Notes under the pieces: generated by a model
Told to the model about the DNA's origin: nothing
Seen by the model: only the letters and a program-made list of their open reading frames with translations
Database searches by the model: none
In this document: in pieces, positions 1 through 13,960 of the stretch
Layout of the letters: each line of letters begins with the position of its first letter
How positions within the stretch are numbered: the stretch's first letter is position 1
Assembly: GCA_033032865.1 (NCBI GenBank)
Contig: JAWHQI010000064.1
Coordinates: forward strand, 2,356,001 to 2,420,000
Length of the DNA stretch: 64,000 bases
Reading direction: 5' to 3'
DNA from: Dactylorhiza incarnata
Lineage: Eukaryota > Streptophyta > Magnoliopsida > Asparagales > Orchidaceae
Position numbers and translations under genes: made by a program

Positions 1-2760
1 AGTTTGGACAAAAACGCCTGGAGCAAAAGAGAGGAGCAGTTGGAGGTCTCGCGGCGGTGCAGAGAGTAGGTCGCAAGATGTCGGCAGTCTCGCGAGGGAG
101 AGGAGACGAGGGAAAAGAGGAAGAGAGTTTTTGGCTGAGGAGGAAAGGGGAGAAATTGTGGGTTTGCTAATAGGGAACTTTTAGGATTGAAAAAAATGAC
201 GTAAAATTATTGAACCGTGTTTTTTTATTATTCTAACAGCGAAACATAATTTGCTAATAATAATGTCCTTGCGATAAATATACATATTCTTTCAATGGTT
301 TGGAAACGCGGACAAAATGATTCGCCATTTTAAATAGGAATGCTTTTGAAAATAAATAATTCATGAAATGTAAATACGTAGATGTAAATATGTAATGCCG
401 CAATAACATTCCATAAATATTACATATCACTGTTACTTGCCATTTGCCACGTGGAGTATCGCTCCCGATCTAGAGTTCACTGCAAACGGGCGATTGCGGT
501 GAATCTACCCCACCAAGACTTCTGTGACCCTAATCCTAAACTCATCTATAAATACACCTTAGCCTGCATCTTCCCATTTATAGCTTTTCTTTAATATTTC
601 TTTGCTCGCGGCGTTTTACACGAGGATCATGTGTCCCCATTTACGAATGTTTTGATCGGATTTTATTTTTCTTTTAAGTGCTTTTTTTGCCCTTCTCATC
701 TCTAGAGAGATCATCTTTTATCCACTTTGGAAGCCGACGATGATGATTTTTTCAGGTCTCGTTCGTCGTAATGGCGGGAATGCCGCCTTGCCGACCATCC
801 TGATATATCACCACCCATATTCTGAGTCGAATTCTTCATTTTCATTTCTTCCTCCGATTAAAGTATTTTGTTGGGACTTGAAGGCCGATGATTTAAAAAA
901 TGATTGACAAGCATATGTCCGAAATATTCTGTGTGGATCAATCTTATCTATGAGCTCTCTCGATCCTAACTTAATTAATAAGAAAATCAAAATTTCTGCG
1001 ATGGTGATTCTATTTCATTTGCGTATTTAATGTGTATACTTAGATCTAGAATTTGTTCCTCTTTTTAGTTTCTCCACAATGCTCTGGTTTTTTTGTTGAG
1101 GTAAGGTCAGGTGATGAGCAATGCATAGTTCAAATAATTTTCTACGGGTAACATGAATGCATTAAATAAAGTCTTTCGCTTCTATCTGATGACCTTTCAT
1201 CACAAATTTAATTTAATTTCAAAAAGCTTTATTAAACATTTTATATAATTTGAGAATCGCTACATCTGAAGTTCTTAGTGTTTATGACTCCTATCCTTCA
1301 CGAGGTCTATTTTCTCGTATCATTTTTATGAGTTTAATTGTAACTAATTAAGGCTGCGTTTCGTTTCGTGTGGTATGCTCCAGCTAGTTTGGATAAAAAC
1401 GCCTGGAGCGGAAGAGAGGAGCACTTGGAGGTCTCGCGACGGTGTAGAGAGTAGGTCGCTAGATGTCGGCAGTCTCGCGAGGGAGAGGAGACGAGGGAAA
1501 AGAGGAAGAGAGTTTTCGGCTGAGGAGGAAAAGGGAGAAATTGTGGGTTTGCTAATAGGGAACTTTTAGGTTTGAAAAAATGACGTAAAATTATTGAACC
1601 GTGTTTTTTTAATATTCTAACAACGAAACATAATTTGCTAATAATAATGTCCTTGCGATAAATTATACATATTCTTTCAGTGGTCTGGAAACACAGACAA
1701 AATGTTTCGCCATTTTAAATAGGAATGCTTCTGAAAATAAATAATTCATGAAATGTAAGTACGTAGATGTAAATATGTAATGCCGCAATAACATTCCATA
1801 AATATTACATATCACTGTTACTTGCCATTTGCCACGTGCAATATCGCTCCCGATCTAGAGTTCACTGCAAACGGGCGATTACTGTGAATCTACCCCATCA
1901 AGACTTCTATGACCCTAATCCTAAACTCTTCTATAAATACGCCTTAGCCTGCATCTTCCCATTTATTGCTTTTCTTTACTATTTCTTCGCTCACGGCGTT
2001 TTACACGAGGATCATGTGTCCCCATTTACGAATATTTTGATCGGATTTTATTTTTCTTTTAAGTGCTTTTTTGCCCTTCTAATCTCTAGAGCGATCATCT
2101 TTTGTCAACTTTGGAAGCCGACGATGATGATTTTTTCAGGTCTCGTTCGTCGTAATGGCGGGAGTGCTCGCCTTGCTGACCATCCTGATATATCACCACC
2201 CATATTCTGAGTCGAATTCTTCATTTTCATTTCTTCCTCCGATTAAAGTATTTTTTTGGGATTTGAAGGCCGATGATTTAAAAAATGATTGACAAGCATA
2301 TGTCCGAAATATTCTGTGGATCAATCTTATTTATGAGCTCTCTTGCTCCTTACTTAATTAACAAGAAAATCAAAATTTCTGCGATGGTGATTCTATTTTA
2401 TTTGCGTATTTAATGTGTATACTTAGATCTAGAATTTGTTCCTCTTATTAGTTTCTCCACAATGCTCTTGTTTTTTTGTTGAGGTAAGGTCGCGTGATGA
2501 GCAATGCATAGTTCAAATGATTTTCTACGGGGAACATGAATGCATTAAATAAAGTCTTTCGCTTCTATCTGATGACCTTTCATCACAAATTTAATTTAAT
2601 TTCAAAAAGCTTTATTATAATTTGAGAATTGCTACATTTGAAGTTCTTAGTGTTTATGACTCCTATCCTTCACGAGTTCTATTTTCTCATATCATTTTAT
2701 GAGTTTAATTGTAACTAATTAAGGCCGCGTTTCGTTTCGTGTGGTGTTTATGCTCCGGCT

Positions 2761-5700
2761 AGTTTGGACAAAAATGCCTGGTGCGGAAGAGAGGAGCAGT
2801 TGGTTGTCTCGCGGCGGTGTAGAGAGTAGGTCGCGAGATGTCGGCAGTCTCGCGAGGGAGAGGAGACGAGGGAAAAGAGGAAGAGAGTTTTCGGCTGAGG
2901 AGGAAAGGGGAGAAATTGTGGGTTTGCAAATAGGGAACTTTTAGGATTGAAAAAATGACTTAAAATTATTGAACTGTGTTTTTTTTATATTCTAACAACG
3001 AAACATAATTTTCTAATAATAATGCCCTTGCGATAAATTATACATATTCTTTCAATGGTCTGGAAACACGGACAAACTGATTCGCCATTTTAATTAGGAA
3101 AGCTTCTGAAAATAAATAATTCTTGAAATGTAAGTACGTAGATGTAATTATGTAATGCCGCAATAACATTCCATAAATATTACATATCACTGTTACTTGC
3201 CATTTGCCACGTGCAGTATCGCTCCCGATCTAGAGTTCATTGCAAACTGGCGATTGCTGTGAATCTACCCCACCAAGACTTCTGTGACCCTAATCCTAAA
3301 CTCTTTCTATAAATACGCCTTTGCCTGCATCTTCCCATTTATTGATTTTCTTTACTATTTCTTCGCTTGCGGCGTTTGACACGAGGATCATGTGTCGATT
3401 TACGAATATTTTGATCGGATTTTATTTTTCTTTTATGTATTTTTTTTGCCCTTCTCATCTCTAGAGCGATCATTTTTTATCCACTTTGGAAGCCGACGAT
3501 GATGATTTTTTCAGGTCTCGTTCGTCGTAATGGCGGGAGTGCTCGCCTTGCCGACCATCCTGATATATCACCACCCATATTCTGAGTCGAATTCTTCATT
3601 TTCATTTCTTCCTCCGATTAAAATATTTTTTTGGGATTTGGAGGCCGATGATTTAAAAAATGATTGACAAGCATATGTCCGAAATAATCTGTGTGGATCA
3701 ATCTTATCTATGAGCTCTCTCGATCCTAACTTAATTAACAAGAAAATCAAAATTTATGCGATGGTGATTCTATTTTATTTGCGTATTTAATGTGTATACT
3801 TAGATCTAGAATTTGTTCCTCTTATTTGTTTCTCCACAATGCTCTGGTTTTTTTGTTGAGGTAAGGTCACTTGATGAGCAATGCATAGTTCAAATGATTT
3901 TCTACGGGGAACATGAATGCATTAAATAAAGTCTTTCGCTTCTATCTGATGACCTTTCATCACAAATTTAATTTAATTTCAAAAAGCTTTATTAAACATT
4001 TTATATAATTTGAGAATCGCTACATCTGAAGTTCTTAGTGTTTATGACTCCTATCCTTCACGAGTTCCATTTTCTCGTATCATTTTATGAGTTTAATTGT
4101 AACTAATAAGGCTGCGTTTCGTTTCGTGTGGTGTTTATGCTCCGGCTAGTTTGGACAAAAACGCCTGGAGCGGAAGAGAGGAGCAGTTGGCGGTCTCGCG
4201 GCGGTGTAGAGAGTAGGTCGCGAGATGTCGGCAGTCTCGCGAGGGAGAGGAGACGAGGGAAAAGAGGAAGAGAGTTTTCGGCTGAGGAGGGAAGGGGAGA
4301 AATTGTGGGTTTGCAAATAGGGAACTTTTAGGATTGAAAAAATGACGTAAAATTATTGAACCATGTTGTTTTTATATTCTAACAGCGAAACATAATTTGC
4401 TAATAATAATGCCCTTGCGATAAATTATACATATTCTTTCAATGGTCTGGAAACACGGACAAACTGATTCGCCATTTTAATTAGGAAAGCTTCTGAAAAT
4501 AAATAATTCATGAAATGTAAGTACGCAGATGTAATTATGTAATGCCGCAATAACATTCCATAAATATTACATATCACTGTTACTTGCCATTTGCCACGTG
4601 CAGTATCGCTCCCGATCTAGAGTTCATTGCAAACTGGCGATTGCTGTGAATCTACCCCACCAAGACTTCTGTGTCCCTAATCCTAAACTCTTTCTATAAA
4701 TACGCCTTAGCCTGCATCTTCCCATTTATTGTTTTTCTTTACTATTTCTTCGCTTGCGGCGTTTGACACGAGGATCACGTGTCCCCATTTACGAATATTT
4801 TGATCGGATTTTATTTTTCTTTTATGTATTTTTTTTGCCCTTCTCATCTCTAGAGCGATCATTTTTTATCCACTTTGGAAGCCGACGATGATTATTTTTT
4901 CAGGTCTCGTTCGTCGTAATGGCTGGAGTGCTCGCCTTGCCGACCATCCTGATATATCACCACCCATATTCTGGGTCGATTTCTTCATTTTCATTTCTTC
5001 CTCCGATTAAAGTATTTTTTTGGGATTTGAAGGCCGATGATTTAAAAAATGATTGACAAGCATATGTCCGAAATATTCTGTGTGGATCAATCTTATCTAT
5101 GAGCTCTCTCGATCCTAACTTAATTAACAAGAAAATCAAAATTTCTGCGACGGTGATTCTATTTTATTTGCGTATTTAATGTGTATACTTAGATCTAGAA
5201 TTTGTTCCTCTTATTTGTTTCTCCACAATGCTCTGGTTTTTTTTTGTTGAGGTAAGGTCGCGTGATGAGCAATGCATAGTTCAAATGATTTTCTACGGGG
5301 AACATGAATGCATTAAATAAAGTCTTTCGCTTCTATCCGATGACCTTTCATCACAAATTTAATTTAATTTCAAAAAGCTTTATTAAACATTTTATATAAT
5401 TTGAGAATCGCTACATCTGAAGTTCTTAGTGTTTATGACTCCTATCCTTCACGAGTTCTATTTTCTCATATCATTTTATGAGTTTAATTGTAACTAATAA
5501 GGCTGCGTTTCGTTTCGTGTGGTGTTTATCCTCCGACTAGTTTGGACAAAAATGCCTGGAGCGGAAGAGAGGAACATTTGGAAGTCTCGCGGCGGTGTAG
5601 AGAGTAGGTCGCGAGATGTCGGCAGTCTCGCGAGGGAGAGGAGACGAGGGAAAAGAGGAAGAGAGTTTTCAGCTGAGGAGGAAAGGGGAGAAATTGTGGG

Positions 5701-8315
5701 TTTGCAAATAGGGAACTTTTAGGATTGAAAAAATGACTTAAAATTATTGAACTGTGTTTTTTTTATATTCTAACAACGAAACATAATTTTCTAATAATAA
5801 TGCCCTTGCGATAAATTATACATATTCTTTCAATGGTCTGGAAACACGGACAAACTGATTCGCCATTTTAATTAGGAAAGCTTCTGAAAATAAATAATTC
5901 ATGAAATGTAAGTACGTAGATGTAATTATGTAATGCCGCAATAACATTCCATAAATATTACATATCACTGTTACTTGCCATTTGCCACGTGCAGTATCGC
6001 TCCCGATCTAGAGTTCATTGCAAACTGGCGATTGCTGTGAATCTACCCCACCAAGACTTCTGTGACCCTAATCCTAAACTCTTTCTATAAATACGCCTTT
6101 GCCTGCATCTTCCCATTTATTGATTTTCTTTACTATTTCTTCGCTTGCGGCGTTTGACACGAGGATCATGTGTCGATTTACGAATATTTTGATCGGATTT
6201 TATTTTTCTTTTATGTATTTTTTTTGCCCTTCTCATCTCTAGAGCGATCATTTTTTATCCACTTTGGAAGCCGACGATGATGATTTTTTTAGGTCTCGTT
6301 CGTCGTAATGGCGGGAGTGCTCGCCTTGCCGACCATCCTGATATATCACCACCCATATTCTGAGTCGAATTCTTCATTTTCATTTCTTCCTCCGATTAAA
6401 ATATTTTTTTGGGATTTGGAGGCCGATGATTTAAAAAATGATTGACAAGCATATGTCCGAAATAATCTGTGTGGATCAATCTTATCTATGAGCTCTCTCG
6501 ATCCTAACTTAATTAACAAGAAAATCAAAATTTATGCGATGGTGATTCTATTTTATTTGCGTATTTAATGTGTATACTTAGATCTAGAATTTGTTCCTCT
6601 TATTTGTTTCTCCACAATGCTCTGGTTTTTTTGTTGAGGTAAGGTCACGTGATGAGCAATGCATAGTTCAAATGATTTTCTACGGGGAACATGAATGCAT
6701 TAAATAAAGTCTTTCGCTTCTATCTGATGACCTTTCATCACAAATTTAATTTAATTTCAAAAAGCTTTATTAAACATTTTATATAATTTGAGAATCGCTA
6801 CATCTGAAGTTCTTAGTGTTTATGACTCCTATCCTTCACGAGTTCTATTTTCTCATATCATTTTATGAGTTTAATTGTAACTAATAAGGCTGCGTTTCGT
6901 TTCGTGTGGTGTTTATGCTCCGGCTAGTTTGGACAAAAACGCCTGGAGCGGAAGAGAGGAGCAGTTGGCGGTCTCGCGGCGGTGTAGAGAGTAGGTCGCG
7001 AGATGTCGGCAGTCTCGCGAGGGAGAGGAGACGAGGTAAAAGAGGAAGAGAGTTTTCGGCTGAGGAGGGAAGGGGAGAAATTGTGGGTTTGGAAATAGGG
7101 AACTTTTAGGATTGAAAAAATGACGTAAAATTATTGAACCGTGTTGTTTTTATATTCTAACAGCGAAACATAATTTGCTAATAATAATGCCCTTGCGATA
7201 AATTATACATATTCTTTCAATGGTCTGGAAACACGGACAAACTGATTCGCCATTTTAATTAGGAAAGCTTCTGAAAATAAATAATTCATGAAATGTAAGT
7301 ACGGAGATGTAATTATGTAATGCCGCAATAACATTCCATAAATATTACATATCACTGTTACTTGCCATTTGCCACGTGCAGTATCGCTCCCGATCTAGAG
7401 TTCATTGCAAACTGGCGATTGCTGTGAATCTACCCCACCAAGACTTCTGTGTCCCTAATCCTAAACTCTTTCTATAAATACGCCTTAGCCTGCATCTTCC
7501 CATTTATTGTTTTTCTTTACTATTTCTTCGCTTGCGGCGTTTGACACGAGGATCACGTGTCCCCATTTACGAATATTTTGATCGGATTTTATTTTTCTTT
7601 TATGTATTTTTTTTGCCCTTCTCATCTCTAGAGCGATCATTTTTTATCCACTTTGGAAGCCGACGATGATTATTTTTTCAGGTCTCGTTCGTCGTAATGG
7701 CGGGAGTGCTCGCCTTGCCGACCATCCTGATATATCACCACCCATATTCTGGGTCGATTTCTTCATTTTCATTTCTTCCTCCGATTAAAGTATTTTTTTG
7801 GGATTTGAAGGCCGATGATTTAAAAAATGATTGACAAGCATATGTCCGAAATATTCTGTGTGGATCAATCTTATCTATGAGCTCTCTCGATCCTAACTTA
7901 ATTAACAAGAAAATCAAAATTTCTGCGACGGTGATTCTATTTTATTTGCGTATTTAATGTGTATACTTAGATCTAGAATTTGTTCCTCTTATTTGTTTCT
8001 CCACAATGCTCTGGTTTTTTTTGTTGAGGTAAGGTCGCGTGATGAGCAATGCATAGTTCAAATGATTTTCTACGGGGAACATGAATGCATTAAATAAAGT
8101 CTTTCGCTTCTATCCGATGACCTTTCATCACAAATTTAATTTAATTTCAAAAAGCTTTATTAAACATTTTATATAATTTGAGAATCGCTACATCTGAAGT
8201 TCTTAGTGTTTATGACTCCTATCCTTCACGAGTTCTATTTTCTCATATCATTTTATGAGTTTAATTGTAACTAATAAGGCTGCGTTTCGTTTCGTGTGGT
8301 GTTTATCCTCCGACT
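2761..8315 (+). repeat. Higher-order (dimeric) satellite block, ~2.78 kb period
   Basis: Copies 4 (4148-5538) and 6 (6926-8315) differ at only a handful of bases and share private variants, for example GTGTCCCCATTTACG, against GTGTCGATTTACG in copies 3, 5, 7 and 8. Copies 3 and 5 form the alternate type. The block therefore reads B-A-B-A, a two-monomer higher-order repeat. The two dimers are more alike than adjacent monomers, which points to recent unequal exchange in steps of two monomers. Confidence 0.8.
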
Positions 8316-9704
8316 AGTTTGGACAAAAATGCCTGGAGCGGAAGAGAGGAACATTTGGAAGTCTCGCGGCGGTGTAGAGAGTAGGTCGCGAGATGTCGGC
8401 AGTCTCGCGAGGGAGAGGAGACGAGGGAAAAGAGGAAGAGAGTTTTCGGCTGAGGAGGAAAGGGGAGAAATTGTGGGTTTGCAAATAGGGAACTTTTAGG
8501 ATTGAAAAAATGACTTAAAATTATTGAACTGTGTTTTTTTTATATTCTAACAACGAAACATAATTTTCTAATAATAATGCCCTTGCGATAAATTATACAT
8601 ATTCTTTCAATGGTCTGGAAACACGGACAAACTGATTCGCCATTTTAATTAGGAAAGCTTCTGAAAATAAATAATTCATGAAATGTAAGTACGTAGATGT
8701 AATTATGTAATGCCGCAATAACATTCCATAAATATTACATATCACTGTTACTTGCCATTTGCCACGTGCAGTATCGCTCCCGATCTAGAGTTCATTGCAA
8801 ACTGGCGATTGCTGTGAATCTACCCCACCAAGACTTCTGTGACCCTAATCCTAAACTCTTTCTATAAATACGCCTTTGCCTGCATCTTCCCATTTATTGA
8901 TTTTCTTTACTATTTCTTCGCTTGCGGCGTTTGACACGAGGATCATGTGTCGATTTACGAATATTTTGATCGGATTTTATTTTTCTTTTATGTATTTTTT
9001 TTGCCCTTCTCATCTCTAGAGCGATCATTTTTTATCCACTTTGGAAGCCGACGATGATTATTTTTTCAGGTCTCGTTCGTCGTAATGGCGGGAGTGCTCG
9101 CCTTGCCGACCATCCTGATATATCACCACCCATATTCTGGGTCGATTTCTTTATTTTCATTTCTTCCTCCGATTAAAGTATTTTTTTGGGATTTGAAGGC
9201 CGATGATTTAAAAAATGATTGACAAGCATATGTCCGAAATATTCTGTGTGGATCAATCTTATCTATGAGCTCTCTCGATCCTAACTTAATTAACAAGAAA
9301 ATCAAAATTTCTGCGACGGTGATTCTATTTTATTTGCGTATTTAATGTGTATACTTAGATCTAGAATTTGTTCCTCTTATTTGTTTCTCCACAATGCTCT
9401 GGTTTTTTTTTGTTGAGGTAAGGTCGCGTGATGAGCAATGCATAGTTCAAATGATTTTCTACGGGGAACATGAATGCATTAAATAAAGTCTTTCGCTTCT
9501 ATCCGATGACCTTTCATCACAAATTTAATTTAATTTCAAAAAGCTTTATTAAACATTTTATATAATTTGAGAATCGCTACATCTGAAGTTCTTAGTGTTT
9601 ATGACTCCTATCCTTCACGAGTTCTATTTTCTCATATCATTTTATGAGTTTAATTGTAACTAATAAGGCTGCGTTTCGTTTCGTGTGGTGTTTATCCTCC
9701 GACT
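8316..9704 (+). repeat. Chimeric satellite monomer (type B left, type A right)
   Basis: Copy 7 has the B-type head and centre, including GTGTCGATTTACG near 8945. From about 9050 it carries A-type variants: GATGATTATTTTTTC near 9053 and the A-type 3' half also present in copies 4 and 6. The switch lies between roughly 8960 and 9050. This is the expected scar of an unequal crossover or gene conversion between the two monomer types, and it explains why the strict B-A alternation breaks here. Confidence 0.7.
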
Positions 9705-12454
9705 AGTTTGGACAAAAATGCCTGGAGCGGAAGAGAGGAACATTTGGAAGTCTCGCGGCGGTGTAGAGAGTAGGTCGCGAGATGTCGGCAGTCTCGCGAG
9801 GGAGAGGAGACGAGGGAAAAGAGGAAGAGAGTTTTCGGCTGAGGAGGAAAGGGGAGAAATTGTGGGTTTGCAAATAGGGAACTTTTAGGATTGAAAAAAT
9901 GACTTAAAATTATTGAACTGTGTTTTTTTTATATTCTAACAACGAAACATAATTTTCTAATAATAATGCCCTTGCGATAAATTATACATATTCTTTCAAT
10001 GGTCTGGAAACACGGACAAACTGATTCGCCATTTTAATTAGGAAAGCTTCTGAAAATAAATAATTCATGAAATGTAAGTACGTAGATGTAATTATGTAAT
10101 GCCGCAATAACATTCCATAAATATTACATATCACTGTTACTTGCCATTTGCCACGTGCAGTATCGCTCCCGATCTAGAGTTCATTGCAAACTGGCGATTG
10201 CTGTGAATCTACCCCACCAAGACTTCTGTGACCCTAATCCTAAACTCTTTCTATAAATACGTCTTTGCCTTCATCTTCCCATTTATTGATTTTCTTTACT
10301 ATTTCTTCGCTTGCGGCGTTTGACACGAGGATCATGTGTCGATTTACGAATATTTTGATCGGATTTTATTTTTCTTTTATGTATTTTTTTTGCCCTTCTC
10401 ATCTCTAGAGCGATCATTTTTTATCCACTTTGGAAGCCGACGATGATGATTTTTTCAGGTCTCGTTCGTCGTAATGGCGGGAGTGCTCGCCTTGCCGACC
10501 ATCCTGATATATCACCACCCATATTCTGAGTCGAATTCTTCATTTTCATTTCTTCCTCCGATTAAAATATTTTTTTGGGATTTGGAGGCCGATGATTTAA
10601 AAAATGATTGACAAGCATATGTCCGAAATAATCTGTGTGGATCAATCTTATCTATGAGCTCTCTCGATCCTAACTTAATTAACAAGAAAATCAAAATTTA
10701 TGCGATGGTGATTCTATTTTATTTGCGTATTTAATGTGTATACTTAGATCTAGAATTTGTTCCTCTTATTTGTTTCTCCACAATGCTCTGGTTTTTTTGT
10801 TGAGGTAAGGTCACGTGATGAGCAATGCATAGTTCAAATGATTTTCTACGGGGAACATGAATGCATTAAATAAAGTCTTTCGCTTCTATCTGATGACCTT
10901 TCATCACAAATTTAATTTAATTTCAAAAAGCTTTATTAAACATTTTATATAATTTGAGAATCGCTACATCTGAAGTTCTTAGTGTTTATGACTCCTATCC
11001 TTCACGAGTTCTATTTTCTCATATCATTTTATGAGTTTAATTGTAACTAATAAGGCTGCGTTTCGTTTCGTGTGGTGTTTATGCTCCGGCTAGTTTGGAC
11101 AAAAACGCCTGGAGCGGAAGAGAGGAACATTTGGAAGTCTCGCGGCGGTGTAGAGAGTAGATCGCGAGATGTCGGCAGTCTCGCGAGGGAGAGGAGGCGA
11201 GGGAAAAGAGGAAGAGAGATTTCAGCTGAGGAGGAAAGGGGAGAAATTGTGGGTTTGCTAATAGGGAACTTTTAGGATTGAAAAATGACGTAAATCATTG
11301 AACCGTGTTTTTTTAACATTCTAACAGCGAAACATAATTTGCTAATAATAATGTCCTTACGATAAATTATACATATTCTTTCAATAGTCTGGAAACACAG
11401 ACAAAATGATTCGCCATTTTAAATAGGAATACTTCTGAAAATAATTAATTCATGAAATGTAAATACGTAGATGTAAATATGTAATGCCGCAATAACATTC
11501 CATAAATATTACATATCACTGTTACTTGCCATTTGCCACATGGAGTATCTATCGCTCCCGATCTAGAGTTCACTGCAAACGGGCGATTGCGGTGAATCTA
11601 CCCCACCAAGACTTCTGTGACCCTCATCCTAAACTCTTCTATAAATATGCCTTAGCCTGCATCTTCCCATTTATAGCTTTTCTTTAATATTTCTTCGCTC
11701 ACGGCGTTTTACACGAGGATCATGTGTCCCCATTTACGAATGTTTTGATCGGATTTTATTTTTCTTTCAAGGGCTTTTTTTGCCCTTCTCATCTCTAGAG
11801 CGATCATCTTTTATCCACTTTGGAAGCCGACGATGATGATTTTTCAGGTCTCGTTCGTCGTAATGGCGGGAGTACTCGCCTTGCCGACCATACTGATATA
11901 TCACCACCCATATTCTGAGTCGAATTCTTCATTTTCATTTCTTCCTCCGATTAAAATATTTTTTTGGGATTTGAAGGCCGATGATTTGAAAAATGATTGA
12001 CAAGCATATGTCCGAAATATTCTGTGGATCAATCTTATCTATGAGCTCTCTTGATCCTAACTTAATTAACTAGAAAATCAAAATTTCTACGATGGTGATT
12101 CTATTTTATTTCCGTATTTAATGTGTGTACTTAGATCTAGAATTTGTTCCTCTTATTAGTTTCTCCACAATGCTCTGGTTTTTTTGTTGAGGTAAGGTCG
12201 CGTGATGAGCAATGCATAGTTCAAATGATTTTCTACGGGGAACATGAATGCATTAAATAAAGTCTTTCGCTTCTATCTTATGACCTTTCCTCACAAATTT
12301 AATTTCAAAAATCTTTATTAAACATTTTGTATAATTTGAGAATCGCTACATCTGAAATTCTTAGTGTTTGACTCCTATCCTTCACGAGTTCTATTTTATG
12401 AGGTTAATTGTAACTAATTAAGGCTGCGTTTCGTGTGGTGTTTATGCTTCGGCT

Positions 12455-12960
12455 AGTTTGGACAAAAATGCTGCCTTCATACAGTGTATGTTTGAACAAC
12501 TTTTATGACCGTTGCCAAAACAAAGAAAAGTTTTTTGGAACGTAAAAGTGGATGAGGTTCCTAAGGTGAGTTCGGGGCCTTCATGAATGACGGTTTATAA
12601 CCATTGCATTAATTACTGCCACTGGTCTGCCAAACGGAGCCTGTGCCCAGTTTTTGTGCTCCGGTCAGTTTGGAAAAAAAGAAGAAAATGGAGCCTTGGG
12701 GTCCTAATGTATATTTTGCATGACAATGGTTATGAGTGTCACCAAGAAAAGAAAATTATTTTTGAACATAAAAGTGGTGAAGTTCCTTAGGTTAAGTTGG
12801 GTGTTATGAACCATAAACACTACTTTTACCACCGCCGCACCAAACGGATCAGTGTTCCGGTCAAATGTTGTTGGTAATTTATTTGTTTTGATCATAAAAG
12901 CGGATGGGGTTCCTAAGGTGTGTTTGGGTGCTCATGAATGATAGTGTTTTGGTCAAATAT
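12455..12960 (+). repeat. Two and a half copies of a dispersed ~200 bp repeat flanking the satellite
   Basis: Units start at 12455, 12661 and about 12861. Shared landmarks in order are CTCCGGTCAGTTTGGAcAAAA, TGACAATGGTTATGA, a run of AAGAAAAGAAAA, CATAAAAGTGGAT, GGTTCCTAAGGT, then TTCATGAATGA and GCCAAACGG. The same order of landmarks recurs at 51797-52010, 52229-52360, 53396-53530 and 56690-56850. The first ~20 bp also match the satellite junction at every monomer boundary. I cannot assign it to a transposon class; the flanking GGCCTCGTTTGG-like words resemble Tourist/hAT ends, but I found no clear TSD. Confidence 0.6.
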
Positions 12961-13438
12961 CAACATTAATCTATTTGTTTTAGTTGCTGCAGTAGCTTTT
13001 TTAAGCATATATTCAATTCCCAGCCCAGCTCATGGAGTTACAGTAATCTTCAAACACACCAACCCGTCTAGGAGCAAAATATGTCTGTTGGAAGTTAAAA
13101 ATGCTCTAATAAAATAGTTGTTGATACACGTGTTTCTTTGATGGCTCTTTATATGTTTCTAATGCTCTAATATAAAATAGTTGTTGATACATGTTGTGTT
13201 TCTTTGATGGCGCTTTATATGTTTCTTTCCCGCAACTAACTGTTTTAGTGTGTAGCATTTGTCGGTGTTTTCACTTGCGATATATATAATATATATGCGT
13301 TGAAACCCTAAATTAGTGTTTTATGTTAATTATTTATTGCATAGTTTACCCAAAACAGCAAATTAACCTACAATTTTGCACGGTGCCCCAGATTCATAGC
13401 TTAGATTGTTTTGCCATGTTGTTGTTGTCACATTTACC
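12961..13438. other. Non-coding spacer with a 61-66 bp tandem duplication
   Basis: No coding signal seen. A segment beginning AATGCTCTAATA is duplicated head to tail at 13100-13160 and 13161-13226, with small indels. The rest is AT-rich and includes a TATATATAATATATAT tract near 13280. Confidence 0.6.
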
Positions 13439-13653
13439 TTAGAGCATGGGGGAGAGAGGTAAGGTGAATTGATAGAGGAGAAAAAGGAAAATCATCACAG
13501 TAGCATGACCCTTTGTTTTCCCCAGAGTCCAAATATGAGCAGAAGCAAAAGGAGTGGTGAAGAATTCACAATGGCCTTTGATTCTGCTGTTAATTTTGCA
13601 CATGTACTTGCGCTGTTGAATTCTCTGTATCATATGTGAAATACCAACCCCAC
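13439..13653 (-). pseudogene. TauE/SafE terminal exon fragment
   Basis: It starts after TAG at 13656-13654. Joined to the preceding exon it gives L-GGVGISHMIQRI, the family's conserved C-terminal signature. Beyond KYMC the frame stays open to a stop at 13439-13441 but no longer resembles the family, so the tail is probably read-through into intergenic DNA. Confidence 0.6.
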
Positions 13654-13736
13654 CTACTAAATCCCAAACAACATCCGCAATGTATTATACAGAGATATCA
13701 AATTGGTAAATTGAAGAGAACTGAGTCGGAGCTCAC

Positions 13737-13895
13737 CCAACGACACCGCACTTTTAAAGATTGTAAAAGTGAGAATGAAGATGATAATAGAAGCCCTCCC
13801 CATGGCCAGTATAATCTTTCCCACCACATGCTGACCAACATATGCAGCAACTGTCGCTACTGCAATATAGTATATGGTAGCAATACATGGATCAT
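13737..13895 (-). pseudogene. TauE/SafE exon fragment 3
   Basis: An uninterrupted stretch reads IAVATVAAYVGQHVV followed by GRASIIIFILTF, matching a conserved loop plus membrane helix of the family. The donor G|GTGAGC lies at 13736. The acceptor side is unclear, so the upper limit is approximate. Confidence 0.65.
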
Positions 13896-13960
13896 CGACT
13901 GGTCATGCAAAAAAAAGATCCTAATTTTAATAGATGTGTACATTGTGATGCCAATCTGTA

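Larger units (their letters stand above)
1..12454 (+). repeat. Tandem satellite array, ~1.39 kb monomer, nine copies
   Basis: Nine head-to-tail copies of one monomer. Taking the AGTTTGGACAAAAA motif as copy start, copies begin at 1, 1386, 2761, 4148, 5539, 6926, 8316, 9705 and 11092, so lengths run from 1363 to 1391 bp. The array continues beyond the left edge and stops at 12454, where the next AGTTTGGACAAAAA leads into unrelated DNA. Each copy has a purine-rich GC-richer head (~200 bp), an AT-rich body, and a TATA-like CTATAAATA in the middle. The open frames of 60-67 codons recurring at the same place in every copy are shadows of the repetition; the only longer one (124 codons, copy 2) is not preserved in the other copies. 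Copies 1, 2 and 9 are the most diverged and copies 3-8 the most alike, the usual pattern of a satellite homogenised in its interior. I recognise no gene or transposon core in the monomer. Confidence 0.95.

Noticed and set aside
808..11275. Repeated 60- and 67-codon frames in the satellite
   Set aside because: They recur only because the monomer recurs, with variable residues, no domain and no start context. The single 124-codon frame in copy 2 is broken in the other copies.
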